A stretch of 40,821 nt of DNA. It comes from an uncultured Fidelibacterota bacterium. Lineage in GTDB: Bacteria; Fidelibacterota; Marinisomatia; Marinisomatales; Marinisomataceae. Positions 25,637 through 34,747 of this stretch are shown one piece after another; position 1 is the stretch's first letter, and the number at the start of each line of letters is the position of its first letter. The position numbers and the translations under genes are program-made. Location: assembly GCA_902599655.1 (NCBI GenBank), contig CACKGC010000009.1:1-40821 (forward strand). The letters are read 5' to 3'. The notes under the pieces are model-generated. The model ran no database searches and was not told the origin of the DNA. It saw only the letters and a list, made by a program, of their open reading frames with translations.

Positions 25637-26967
25637 AGTTTGAGGAAAAAAATATAGGAATTTTAGGATTAGGTAAAAGTGGATATTGGTCTGCAAAATT
25701 AGCTAAAAGTTTGAAAAATAATGTTTTTGTATCTGATTCAAATACAAACGTTAATGAAATGTTTGTTGATGATTTAAAAATGTTAGGTATTGATGTCGAG
25801 ATTGGCATTCATTCTAATCAAATTTTGGAATCTGATTTAATAATTAAATCACCTGGTATTCCTAATGATTCAGAAATAATGAATAAAATTAATTCTGAAA
25901 AAATTCCGGTTATTAGTGAGATAGAATTTGCCGGAAACCATTCTAAAACAAAAAATATTTGTATTACTGGTACAAACGGTAAAACAACTACAGTTTCTCT
26001 TTTAACAGAAATACTTAGTAAAGAAATGAACGTTCTAAAGTCTGGAAATATTGGTATTCCATTCTCCAAAATTGTTCTTGAGAACAAATTGTACGATCAA
26101 AATGATATTGATTATTGTATTTTAGAATTATCCAGTTTTCAACTTGAACATTGCTCAAAACTTAAAAAAGAAATTTCAGTCATTTTAAATATATCGTTAG
26201 ATCATATGGACAGATACAATTCTTTTGAAGATTATTTTGAAACAAAGATAAAGATTTTCGAAAATGCAAAATATTGTTTATTTAATTATGACGATAATTT
26301 TTTAAATGAAAGAATTAAAAGTAATGATAAAAATATAATTCCATTTTCTATCAGAGAAGAAAAAGGATATTATTACTATGATAAAAATAAAATTCTTTCA
26401 AATGGAAACAGTATATCAATTGATACAGACGATATTTCATTAAAGGGTATTCATAATGTATCTAATATTATTATTGCTGCCGAAATAGCAAAAAAAGTTG
26501 GAATTGATCAAGAGAATATTTGTAGGGCAGTAAGGGATTTTAAAGGATTGGAACATAGATTTGAACACTTTATTTCATATAATGGAATTGATTTTATTAA
26601 TGATTCAAAATCAACAAATATTGATTCAGCAAAAAAAGCACTTGAATCTATTTCAGGGAAAGTAATCTTAATACTAGGAGGTATTCCAAAAGAAGATGAC
26701 TTTAGCGATATATCATTATTTAAAAAGAGTATTTTAAAAATTATAGTTTATGGTGAAGCTTCACATAAAATTTATAATTCTCTTCCAAAGGATATCAGTC
26801 TTGAAAGAGTCGAAAAATTTGAAGATGCGGTTCAGGTTGCAATAGAAAGTGCTGTAGAAAATAGTGTCGTGTTGCTCTCGCCAGCTTGTGCAAGCTTTGA
26901 TCAATTTGATAATTATGAAGAAAGAGGTAAAAAGTTTAAAAATATTGTAGAAAGGTTTTATGCATGA
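25633..26967 (+). CDS. murD: UDP-N-acetylmuramoyl-L-alanine:D-glutamate ligase
   Basis: Adds D-glutamate to UDP-MurNAc-L-Ala in cytoplasmic peptidoglycan precursor synthesis. The 444 residues show the N-terminal UDP-binding domain (LGLGKSG near 11-17), the ATP loop ITGTNGKTTT (111-120), a central LNISLDHMDRY segment, and a C-terminal domain with NDSKSTN and SPACASFDQF. These last two motifs separate MurD from MurC, MurE and MurF. It overlaps ftsZ (ATGA) and ftsW (4 nt). Confidence 0.96.
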   Translation: MKFEEKNIGILGLGKSGYWSAKLAKSLKNNVFVSDSNTNVNEMFVDDLKMLGIDVEIGIHSNQILESDLIIKSPGIPNDSEIMNKINSEKIPVISEIEFAGNHSKTKNICITGTNGKTTTVSLLTEILSKEMNVLKSGNIGIPFSKIVLENKLYDQNDIDYCILELSSFQLEHCSKLKKEISVILNISLDHMDRYNSFEDYFETKIKIFENAKYCLFNYDDNFLNERIKSNDKNIIPFSIREEKGYYYYDKNKILSNGNSISIDTDDISLKGIHNVSNIIIAAEIAKKVGIDQENICRAVRDFKGLEHRFEHFISYNGIDFINDSKSTNIDSAKKALESISGKVILILGGIPKEDDFSDISLFKKSILKIIVYGEASHKIYNSLPKDISLERVEKFEDAVQVAIESAVENSVVLLSPACASFDQFDNYEERGKKFKNIVERFYA

Positions 26968-28100
26968 ATATTAAAGAGCAAGGTCAAGACAAAGTATTAT
27001 TCATAGCAGTGATTGCATTGATATCTTTTGGGTTATTCATGCTCTTTAGTGCAAGCTGGGTTAAGTCATTAGAAATTACTGGAGGAGATTCGAGAACATA
27101 CTTTTTAGTTAGTCAGATGATTAAACTTATTCCAGCCTTTTTCATCTTCGTTTTATTAACTAAGATTAATTATAGAAAATTACAGTTTTTATCTCCTTAT
27201 TTATTATTTTCTTCATTTCTTTTACTTGTATATACGCAGTTTCAGGGCTGTTCAGGGGATTCTTGTAGATGGCTATCAATTGGTCCTATTTCTTTTCAAA
27301 CATCTGATGTAGCAAGATTTTCTATGATAATTTTTTTAGCCAGTTATATTGATAATAACCATAAACAAATGAAGCAATTTGTTAAAGGTATTTTTTATCC
27401 TTTGTTAGCAATAATACCTGTGGCTTTAATGATTATTATTCAGCCAGATAATTCTACAACTTTAATTTTATTAACTATTGCTTTTGCAATGTTATTTGTT
27501 GGTGGAGCCTCTTTTATTCAATTGGCTACAATAGGAGTTTTTTCTATAGGTACTATTGGAATTTTTATTTTAAATGAGAAAAACTATGCATTAGGTAGAA
27601 TTTTATCTTTCATAGATTCTTCTGGTTCATCAGCTTCGATTGGATATCAATCAAATCAGGCCTTGATTGGCCTGAAGCAGGGTGGATTGTCAGGAATGGG
27701 TATTGGAGAAAGCATACAAAAATATTCTTACTTACCTGAAACTCATACAGATTTTATTTTTGCAATTATTGGTGAAGAATTAGGTTTTATTGCAGGTAGT
27801 ATTTTAATGTTAGTTTATTACATTATTTTTTATAGAGCTGTGCAAATCTCTAAAAAATCAAATGATATTTTTGGAATAATGTTGTCAATTGGTTTTGGTT
27901 TGAGTATAACGATATATGCTTTTATAAATATTGGAGTTGTGATAGGAGTTATTCCAGTTACAGGAGTTCCTTTGCCATTTATTAGTTACGGAGGATCTTC
28001 ATTAATCATCAATTTAATGATGATTGCTATATTGCTAAATATCAGTAAAGCACAAAGAAAGCTTAATGTTAAAAGATGGAGATTAAGAGTAAATGCCTAA
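26964..28100 (+). CDS. ftsW: SEDS-family septal glycosyltransferase FtsW
   Basis: Membrane glycan polymerase that works with FtsI to make septal peptidoglycan from lipid II. The 378 residues have about ten membrane helices. SEDS features seen include the FLASY segment near 115, IIQPDNSTTLI near 157, YLPETHTDFIFAIIGEELGF near 254-273, and the C-terminal PVTGVPLPFISYGGSS near 332-347. RodA shares the family, but the position between murD and murG identifies FtsW. It overlaps murG by 8 nt. Confidence 0.95.
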   Translation: MNIKEQGQDKVLFIAVIALISFGLFMLFSASWVKSLEITGGDSRTYFLVSQMIKLIPAFFIFVLLTKINYRKLQFLSPYLLFSSFLLLVYTQFQGCSGDSCRWLSIGPISFQTSDVARFSMIIFLASYIDNNHKQMKQFVKGIFYPLLAIIPVALMIIIQPDNSTTLILLTIAFAMLFVGGASFIQLATIGVFSIGTIGIFILNEKNYALGRILSFIDSSGSSASIGYQSNQALIGLKQGGLSGMGIGESIQKYSYLPETHTDFIFAIIGEELGFIAGSILMLVYYIIFYRAVQISKKSNDIFGIMLSIGFGLSITIYAFINIGVVIGVIPVTGVPLPFISYGGSSLIINLMMIAILLNISKAQRKLNVKRWRLRVNA

Positions 28101-29175
28101 AATGAATATTCTATTATGTGGAGGAGGAACAGGAGGGCATTATTATCCATTAATGGCAATAAAACAAGATCTTCATTCAAAGTCGGATTTTGGTTTTTCT
28201 TTTATTGGAGCAAAAAAGGGTATTGAAAGCTCAAAGATTCATAGCGAAAGTATTGCTTTTAAGCTAATTAGCATTTCTGGTTTAAATAGAAAAGTTTCCA
28301 TTAAATCATTATTTCAAAATATTATAGTTGGAATAAACATTATCATTGGATTTTTTAGTGTATTAATCTTTTTCATACAACAAAAACCTAATTTGGTTAT
28401 TTCCACTGGAGGATATTCATCCTTTCTGCCTTTACAAGTAGCAAGAATGCTTAAAATTCCTTACGTGTTACATGAACAAAATTCTTATCCAGGAGTTGTA
28501 ACAAAATTTTTTAGTAAAAATGCAAAAGCAGTTTTTTTAGGATTCAAAGATGCTGAAAAATATTTAAATAAAACAAATGCTATTTTTTCTGGGAATCCAG
28601 TTCTTTTACATAAAAGTAAAAGCATAAATATAAATATGAATAATGATTTAAGGACTTTATTGGTTTTTGGTGGAAGTCAAGGATCTCAATTTTTGAACCA
28701 AAAAATTAAGATAGCTTTGGAGAATGATAAATTAGATTTCATTAACGTTGTATGGATAGTTGGCAAAAATAATTATGAGTCTCTAAAACATTTAAAAAGA
28801 AAAAATGTAATCATCTATGATTACTGTAATGAAATGTCCTCTTTGTATCAAAATATTGACTTGGTACTATCAAGATCTGGTGCAATGACCATTGCTGAAT
28901 TAATAAAATTTGAAAAGCCTTCAATATTAGTTCCATTTAAATTTTCTTCGGAAAATCATCAGCATTTTAATGCAAAATTCCTTCAAGATAATTTTTGTTC
29001 AAAATTAATTAAAGAAGATGATTTCAATGATGAGACTTTTGTATCAACTTTAAAAAATTTATCTCAAGATGATAGAATTTTAGGTTCAATGAAAAGCAAT
29101 TTTAAGAATATTAATGTTCCAGACACTTTGTCAATTATTTCTAACTTTATTATGGAAAAGAAATATGCTTTATAG
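28093..29175 (+). CDS. murG: UDP-GlcNAc:lipid I N-acetylglucosaminyltransferase
   Basis: Peripheral membrane GT28 enzyme that converts lipid I to lipid II. The 360 residues open with the glycine loop GGGTGGHYYPLMAI. Further motifs are STGGYSSFLP near 112, HEQNSYPG near 132, GGSQGSQFLN near 194 and RSGAMTIAEL near 262-271, which binds UDP-GlcNAc. Two starts are possible, AUG 28093 (overlapping ftsW by 8 nt) or AUG 28102; the family's N-terminus fits either. It overlaps murC by 11 nt. Confidence 0.95.
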   Translation: MPKMNILLCGGGTGGHYYPLMAIKQDLHSKSDFGFSFIGAKKGIESSKIHSESIAFKLISISGLNRKVSIKSLFQNIIVGINIIIGFFSVLIFFIQQKPNLVISTGGYSSFLPLQVARMLKIPYVLHEQNSYPGVVTKFFSKNAKAVFLGFKDAEKYLNKTNAIFSGNPVLLHKSKSININMNNDLRTLLVFGGSQGSQFLNQKIKIALENDKLDFINVVWIVGKNNYESLKHLKRKNVIIYDYCNEMSSLYQNIDLVLSRSGAMTIAELIKFEKPSILVPFKFSSENHQHFNAKFLQDNFCSKLIKEDDFNDETFVSTLKNLSQDDRILGSMKSNFKNINVPDTLSIISNFIMEKKYAL

Positions 29176-30532
29176 TATCAAAAAAGTACATCTTATTGGA
29201 ATAGGTGGAATTGGAATGAGTGGAATAGCAGAGCTGCTAAAAAATAAGGAATTTGTGGTTTCAGGTTCTGATATTGCTGACTCACCAAACGTTCAGAGGT
29301 TAATTAATTTGGGAATAAATGTATCTATTGGTCATAATAAAGAAAATATTTCTGATGCTGAGTTAGTAATATATTCTGATGCTATCCCAAAAGATAATGC
29401 TGAGTTAATTGAAGCATTAGCAAAAAATATGATAGTTTATTCCAGAGCAAGAATGATTTCGGAAATAGCTAAGCTAAATAATTCTACAGTTGCTATTGCT
29501 GGAACTCATGGAAAAACCACTACAACATCAATGGTTGGTACTATTTTAAAAGCTATGAATTTAGATCCCACAATTATTGTTGGTGGGGTCGTTAAGTCTT
29601 TAGAATCTAATTCAGTTTTAGGAGGAGGAGACACATTTGTCGTTGAAGCTGATGAGTATAATAAAAGCTTGCTACATTTGAGTCCAACAATTGCAGTTAT
29701 TAACAATATTGATTTTGAACATATTGAATGCTACAATGATATTGATGATTTAAAGGATACATTTCTTCAATTTGCAAATTCAGTACCTTTCTACGGTACT
29801 GTTTGTGCATGTAAAGATTCTAAGAATGTTGCATCAATATTATCAAAAATAGATAAACCTATAATCACTTATGGAATCGATAGTCAAAATGTGGATATTA
29901 AGGCAGAAAATTTGCATCAGGAAAACGGAACTATTTCATTTGATGTAAAAGTTAAGGATCAAATGTTTTCAATTAATCTTTCTGTGCCAGGTAAATACAA
30001 TGTTTATAATGCTCTTGCATCACTTTCAGTTTGCGAAACAATGGGAATTGATTTAGAAAGCGCATGTAAAGCACTTAGTAATTTCAGCGGTGTTAAGCGA
30101 AGGTTTGATATAAAAGCAAGCAAAGATATAATGATTATTGATGACTATGCACATCATCCTGTTGAAGTTCAAAATGTAATAGAAACTGTAAAGAGCAATT
30201 GGAATAAAAATTTAAATGTCATATTTCAGCCACATCTTTTTTCAAGAACAAAGGAATTTTATAAGGATTTTGCAAAAGCTTTAATGATGGCAGACAATGT
30301 TATGATTACTGAGATTTTTGGCTCTAGAGAAAAAGAGGATAATTCTACTACTTCAGACTTAATAATTAATGAAATGTTAAAATTAAACCATAAGAATGTT
30401 TCATATGTTTCCTCAAAAGATATTGTTGAGGAAGTAAAGTCTAGAGGAGTTAAGGGAGATATTTTTTTAACGATGGGAGCTGGAAACATTTGGAGATATG
30501 CTGAAGAGTTAGGAAAACATTACAATGATTGA
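29165..30532 (+). CDS. murC: UDP-N-acetylmuramate:L-alanine ligase
   Basis: First amino-acid-adding ligase of peptidoglycan precursor synthesis. I start it at AUG 29165 because the family N-terminus (KKVHLIGIGGIGMSG) begins there; the frame is open 51 nt further upstream but that stretch only shadows the murG end. The 455 residues contain the ATP loop AGTHGKTTTT (112-121), EADEYNKSLL, NNIDFEHIE and the DDYAHHP motif near 325 that marks MurC. It overlaps murB by 8 nt. Confidence 0.95.
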   Translation: MLYSIKKVHLIGIGGIGMSGIAELLKNKEFVVSGSDIADSPNVQRLINLGINVSIGHNKENISDAELVIYSDAIPKDNAELIEALAKNMIVYSRARMISEIAKLNNSTVAIAGTHGKTTTTSMVGTILKAMNLDPTIIVGGVVKSLESNSVLGGGDTFVVEADEYNKSLLHLSPTIAVINNIDFEHIECYNDIDDLKDTFLQFANSVPFYGTVCACKDSKNVASILSKIDKPIITYGIDSQNVDIKAENLHQENGTISFDVKVKDQMFSINLSVPGKYNVYNALASLSVCETMGIDLESACKALSNFSGVKRRFDIKASKDIMIIDDYAHHPVEVQNVIETVKSNWNKNLNVIFQPHLFSRTKEFYKDFAKALMMADNVMITEIFGSREKEDNSTTSDLIINEMLKLNHKNVSYVSSKDIVEEVKSRGVKGDIFLTMGAGNIWRYAEELGKHYND

Positions 30533-31454
30533 AACTGTTATGAACGAAATTAATAATAAGACAGCTTCATTATGTTTTATGAATGAATCTCTTAAAAAAC
30601 ATACTACGTATGGAATAGGTGGTCCAGCAGATTTGATGATCTTTCCTAAAAGTAAGCAGGATTTAATAAAGGTAATTGAAATCATTAATGAAAATAAAAT
30701 CCAATTAACAATTCTTGGTTCAGGTTCAAATGTCCTTGTGAGTGATAATGGAATAAGAGGTGCGGTTATTTCTTTAAAAAATTCATTAAAACAAATAGAA
30801 GTTGATGAAAATATTCTTTACGCAGAATGTGGCACTATGCTCGGAAAAATTGTTAAACATGCAGTAAAAAATAATTTAATTGGTTTAGAAAATCTAAATG
30901 GAGTTCCAGGTACATTGGGCGGAGCTTTGATAATGAATGCTGGAGCTTGGGGAGGAGAGATTTCAGAAAACCTAATTCATGTTGAAGTAATAAATTCAAA
31001 AAGTGAAATTCAAAAAATTCAAAAGAAAGATTTAAATTTTTCTTACAGACAGTCATCATTCAATAAAGATGATATATTATTATCAGCAAAATTCAATCTT
31101 AAAAAAGCAGATAAAGATATTATTAAAGAAAATTTTATTGAAGCTCAAAGCGGTAGAAAAAAATCTCAACCTTTGAACAAAAGATCAGCTGGAAGTTTAT
31201 TTAAAAATCCTAAAAATAATTCAGCTGGAAAGCTTTTGGATGAGGCAGGTTTAAAGGGTTTCAGTATTGGGGACGCTAAAATATCTGAAAAGCACGCTAA
31301 TTTTTTTATTAATGATGGAGATGCTACATCAAAAGACATGATAATGTTAATAAAAAAAGCACATAAAGAGGTCAAAGATAAATTCAATGTTAACCTCTCA
31401 CTTGAAGTTAAGCTGATGGGTTTTAATGAAGATGAAATAGAGGGATTATGTTAA
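30525..31454 (+). CDS. murB: UDP-N-acetylenolpyruvoylglucosamine reductase
   Basis: FAD- and NADPH-dependent reduction giving UDP-MurNAc. The 309 residues show the FAD-binding region (TTYGIGGPADL, LGSGSNVLVSD, and NGVPGTLGGALIMNAGAWGGEI). The catalytic Ser lies in RSAGSLFKNP near 222-231, followed by HANFFIN. The lack of the extra C-terminal loop of the E. coli enzyme indicates the shorter type II form. AUG 30525 overlaps murC; AUG 30540 is an alternative. Confidence 0.95.
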   Translation: MIETVMNEINNKTASLCFMNESLKKHTTYGIGGPADLMIFPKSKQDLIKVIEIINENKIQLTILGSGSNVLVSDNGIRGAVISLKNSLKQIEVDENILYAECGTMLGKIVKHAVKNNLIGLENLNGVPGTLGGALIMNAGAWGGEISENLIHVEVINSKSEIQKIQKKDLNFSYRQSSFNKDDILLSAKFNLKKADKDIIKENFIEAQSGRKKSQPLNKRSAGSLFKNPKNNSAGKLLDEAGLKGFSIGDAKISEKHANFFINDGDATSKDMIMLIKKAHKEVKDKFNVNLSLEVKLMGFNEDEIEGLC

Positions 31455-32191
31455 AACAATTCTATAGTTCTATATTAAGCATGACCGCATTTTTATTTTC
31501 TGTTATTGTGCTTTGTGCATTGTCATTTAATTGGTCAAACTTTAAGAAAATATACGATATAGATGAGATAAATATTTATGGCACCAATTTTTTTGATCAA
31601 TCAATAATCGAGGAAAAAAGTGAAGTTTTACAGTCAAATAATATATTTGATACAGAATTAGGAAATTATAAAAATGAAATGTTAAAATTTGACCATATCA
31701 TAGATTGCAAAATTTCAAGAAAGTTTCCTTCTACAATTGATATTACAATTTATGAAAGAGAGCCTATAGCGCTAATAAGCAGTGATGAATTAATCATTTT
31801 AGATTCAGAGGGTGTGTGTTTACCTGTTGAATATTGTGATTTATCTTTACCGATTTTAAGCAATTTTAAATCAAATCCTGAATTGTATCCTAAAGGATCA
31901 ACAACTGCATCTACCAATGTATTAAACTCTATAAACCTTATGAAGTTTACTAAGGATAATCATTCAATAATTTATGATAATATTTCTGAGTTTGTTTTTA
32001 ATGAAGATAGTGAGTATGAAATCATTTTAAAGAATGGAAGAACTAGAATATTTTTAGGATCTCAAAATCTTCAATTGAAAATAAAATATTTAGAGTATTT
32101 CCAAGAAGCTTTAAAAGAGGAAAAAAATATTACAGATTATAGATACATTGATTTGAGATTTAACAACCAAGTAATTGTAAAAGAAGCATAA
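31448..32191 (+). CDS. ftsQ: Cell division protein FtsQ
   Basis: Bitopic scaffold of the divisome, partner of FtsL and FtsB. The 247 residues have a short cytoplasmic tail, one membrane helix (about 9-28), a POTRA domain (about 36-105, ending DITIYEREPIALI) and a beta domain (about 110-245). DSEGVCLPVE near 118 is the DxxG-type segment found at the start of the FtsQ beta domain. It overlaps murB by 7 nt and ftsA by one base. Confidence 0.88.
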   Translation: MLKQFYSSILSMTAFLFSVIVLCALSFNWSNFKKIYDIDEINIYGTNFFDQSIIEEKSEVLQSNNIFDTELGNYKNEMLKFDHIIDCKISRKFPSTIDITIYEREPIALISSDELIILDSEGVCLPVEYCDLSLPILSNFKSNPELYPKGSTTASTNVLNSINLMKFTKDNHSIIYDNISEFVFNEDSEYEIILKNGRTRIFLGSQNLQLKIKYLEYFQEALKEEKNITDYRYIDLRFNNQVIVKEA

Positions 32192-33432
32192 TGAGAAACA
32201 AAATTCAAGTAGCATTTGACTTAGGGTCGCATAGTATAAAAAGTGCTGTTGGCAGGATTCAACCGGATGGTAAAATTGAAGTTTTATCAATCGCAGAAAT
32301 TCATAGTAAAAGCATTGATTGTGGAGATATCGTTGATAAAGATTTATTACTCTCACATCTTGAAATTCTGATAGAAAAAATGGAAAAAGATGCAAAAATC
32401 AATATTGATGAGGATGCCTGGGTATCAGTTTCTGGACGTGGAGTGAGATCTATAAATTCATCAACAAGAATTCGTTCTAGGGAAAATACAGACTTTGAAA
32501 TTGATGAAGAGATAAAACAAAAACTACTTAATCAATGCTCTGACGTTCAAGTCTCATCTGATAGATATGTTTTACATAACATTGAGCAAGGATATTATAT
32601 TGGAAGTTCTCCATTAATTAGAAACCCTATAGGGATGGTTGGTAAGTCTATTGATGCTAAAGCTCACGTCATCCATGTTCGAAATTTTAATCTTTCTCAA
32701 TTAGATTACTGTTTTAATGAAGACTTAAGTATTGAACCTTTTCCTGTATTTGATGGTTACGCTGCTTCATCATCAAATTTAACACATGATGAGAAAGAAT
32801 TAGGCGTAATCTTTGTTGACATTGGATCTGATAAAACAAATATTTTGATTTTTAAAGATAATTATTTGATTCACTCCAAGGTTATTCCAATCGGATCTAG
32901 ATTAGTAACAAAAGATTTAGCAGCATATCTTCAGACCTCGATTGCAGAGGCTGAAAGAGTAAAAATTGAACACGTTTCTGCTTTTTCAGATTTTGCAGAC
33001 GATTCAAAAGTGTTTGAAGTTGAAATTCCAAATGATGATTTAAAGAAAAATGTGAATGAAAAAGAAATTTCAAAAATAGTTGAATTAAGATTTGAAGATG
33101 TCATTGATCAAATTGAAGTTCAATTAAAAAATATTGGAAAATCAACTACTGACTTTAAGTCAGGAATAAAGCTTTCTGGAGGTGGATCTAAAATTCGAAA
33201 TCTAGATTTACTCTTTAAAAAACATTTTGCAGATGTTCCTGTAGATCTAATGAAGATTAATAATATTGTTTATAAAGAAAATTTTGAGGACAAAAGAGAA
33301 TATATTACACTTTTTGGCTTATTAGCTTGGCCAATATTCAATGTAGAAGACAAATCCTCTTCTTTAAAAATAAAAGACGTTAGTGGCATTAAAAAAAGTA
33401 TATCGACACTTTTAAAAGGAATTTTTGAATAA
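32191..33432 (+). CDS. ftsA: Cell division protein FtsA
   Basis: Actin-like ATPase that tethers FtsZ to the inner membrane. The 413 residues show the phosphate-1 motif FDLGSHSIKSAVG (about 9-21), the SHS2/1C insertion (about 85-160), the phosphate-2 motif VDIGSDKTNI (about 209-218) and the adenosine loop LSGGGSKI (about 328-335). A C-terminal amphipathic helix (KKSISTLLKGIF) is the membrane-targeting sequence. It is the last gene of the dcw unit; no ftsZ follows, and a hairpin terminator lies 23 bp downstream. Confidence 0.95.
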   Translation: MRNKIQVAFDLGSHSIKSAVGRIQPDGKIEVLSIAEIHSKSIDCGDIVDKDLLLSHLEILIEKMEKDAKINIDEDAWVSVSGRGVRSINSSTRIRSRENTDFEIDEEIKQKLLNQCSDVQVSSDRYVLHNIEQGYYIGSSPLIRNPIGMVGKSIDAKAHVIHVRNFNLSQLDYCFNEDLSIEPFPVFDGYAASSSNLTHDEKELGVIFVDIGSDKTNILIFKDNYLIHSKVIPIGSRLVTKDLAAYLQTSIAEAERVKIEHVSAFSDFADDSKVFEVEIPNDDLKKNVNEKEISKIVELRFEDVIDQIEVQLKNIGKSTTDFKSGIKLSGGGSKIRNLDLLFKKHFADVPVDLMKINNIVYKENFEDKREYITLFGLLAWPIFNVEDKSSSLKIKDVSGIKKSISTLLKGIFE

Positions 33433-33455
33433 TTTTGGTTGGCTACCATAAAAAA

Positions 33456-33494
33456 AGATCGCTCCTGATTTCATTGAAATTGGGAGCATCTTTT
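33456..33494 (+). terminator. Intrinsic terminator closing the dcw cluster
   Basis: GCTCC (33461-33465) pairs with GGAGC (33483-33487). The stem is extended by AGAT/ATCT with one bulged C, and an inner ATTTC/GAAAT stem closes the loop. A TTTT run follows at 33491-33494. The G-C core makes it the strongest terminator candidate in the window. It sits in the 102-bp gap between ftsA and the next gene. Confidence 0.8.
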
Positions 33495-33534
33495 AACCTT
33501 TGCTATCTATCTCGGTTCTATTAAATTCTGAACT

Positions 33535-33861
33535 ATGGCAAACTTTTGGGAAGATTTAAAAAAGAACATCACAGAGTGGAGTATTGTAGCTTCAGAAAAA
33601 GCTGAGGAATTTACGCACACAAGTAAGTTGAGAATAGATGTTCTTCAATTAGAAAGAAAACTATCTAGTCATTATGTTAAGTTGGGCTTATACGTATTTT
33701 CTAAAACAAAAGAAAAAAATGTTTTGAACTTTGTTGGAGATAAAAGATATCTTTCTATTGTTGATAGCGTTGAATCTATTAAATCAGAAATTGCAGATAT
33801 AAAAAAAGAAATAAATCATGAAAATAATTCAGAAAATAAAGAGATAATTGATGATGAATAA
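33535..33861 (+). CDS. Small helical protein of unknown function, paired with M23 peptidase
   Basis: I do not recognise a named family. The 108 residues have no signal peptide or membrane helix and look almost wholly helical. The N-terminal segment (FWEDLKKNITEWS, then AEEFTHTSKLRIDVLQLERKLSSHYVKLGLYVF) is amphipathic and heptad-like. A second charged helix (about 80-95) and an acidic tail ending in DDE follow. It begins the unit after the dcw terminator and its last codons overlap the start of the M23 peptidase gene. The likely reading is a cytoplasmic partner or regulator of the envelope unit, but that is a guess from position. No clear ribosome site precedes the AUG. Confidence 0.7.
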   Translation: MANFWEDLKKNITEWSIVASEKAEEFTHTSKLRIDVLQLERKLSSHYVKLGLYVFSKTKEKNVLNFVGDKRYLSIVDSVESIKSEIADIKKEINHENNSENKEIIDDE

Positions 33862-34747
33862 AAAAAAGTTCTCTTTTCAATTTTTATCATCTGATAGATT
33901 GCACCAAATAAATTTTTCTTTATCAAATTTTTTAATTTTTTTGGGAATATTTACAGCCGCATTTATTGGTTTGAATTATTCTTTATCTTTAAGGTTTTCG
34001 GATGAGTATTACAAGATTAAGCTAGAAGAAACGGATGAAAAATATTCTGAAGTCTCTCAAGAATTGTTGAATAAAATTGCAAAACTTGAAGAAGAGTTAA
34101 AGTTAATTGAAGAAAAAGATTCAGAGTTAAGAACTTATGCTACTTTAGCACCATTAAGCGATGATGTTAAAGCTCAAGGCGTTGGTGGTTCAGCGGAAAA
34201 GGACATGCTCATTGATGAAGTCGATGATAGTGCAATTATGTTGCTTAAAGATAGAGTAGATTCATTAGCTTTTGCTATAAATATCCAGAAAGATAGCTAT
34301 AATACCATTTTCAATAAGATTAAATCGAATGAAACTATGTATAGACACATTCCTTCCATTTCTCCTGTTAAAGGATATATAGGTTCAAAATATGGATATA
34401 GAACAGACCCAATCGATGGAAAAAGAAGAATGCATTCCGGTCTTGATTTTCCAGTTAATCTTAATACAGATGTTGTGGCAACCGGTGATGGAGTAGTCAC
34501 TAAAGCACAGTATGATTCAGGATGGGGTAGATATATTAAAATTGATCATGGTTATGGGTATGAAACCGTATATGCTCATCTTTGGAAAATTAACGTCAAA
34601 AAGGGTCAAAGAGTTAAACGTGGAGATAAAATTGGAAAATCTGGAAATAGCGGAAGAGCTGCTGGATTCCATTTACACTATGAAGTTCACAAGAATAATA
34701 AAACAGTAGATCCGCTAAAATATTTTTTTACAGGCTATATTGATTAA
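33851..34747 (+). CDS. Membrane-anchored LytM/M23 peptidoglycan endopeptidase
   Basis: Predicted zinc metallopeptidase that cuts peptide cross-links. I choose AUG 33851; UUG 33848 and AUG 33854 are in frame and cannot be excluded. The 298 residues have a membrane helix (about 25-45) and a periplasmic coiled coil (about 52-95). The LytM domain (about 168-292) has all zinc and catalytic residues: His195 and Asp199 in HSGLD, His243 in YAHLW, and His274/His276 in FHLHYE. It is therefore probably active, unlike EnvC/NlpD-type activators. The stop overlaps the miaB AUG by one base. Membrane-tethered coiled-coil M23 enzymes act in shape or division. Confidence 0.88.
   Translation: MMNKKKFSFQFLSSDRLHQINFSLSNFLIFLGIFTAAFIGLNYSLSLRFSDEYYKIKLEETDEKYSEVSQELLNKIAKLEEELKLIEEKDSELRTYATLAPLSDDVKAQGVGGSAEKDMLIDEVDDSAIMLLKDRVDSLAFAINIQKDSYNTIFNKIKSNETMYRHIPSISPVKGYIGSKYGYRTDPIDGKRRMHSGLDFPVNLNTDVVATGDGVVTKAQYDSGWGRYIKIDHGYGYETVYAHLWKINVKKGQRVKRGDKIGKSGNSGRAAGFHLHYEVHKNNKTVDPLKYFFTGYID

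Noticed and set aside
29114-29164. Longer murC N-terminus from an upstream AUG
   Set aside because: The extra 17 residues only re-read the end of murG in another frame; the MurC family begins at the AUG 29165 region.
33535-33861. A diverged second FtsZ or ZapA after ftsA
   Set aside because: The 108-residue protein has no GTPase motif and does not match the ZapA fold pattern that I know; only its position suggested it.
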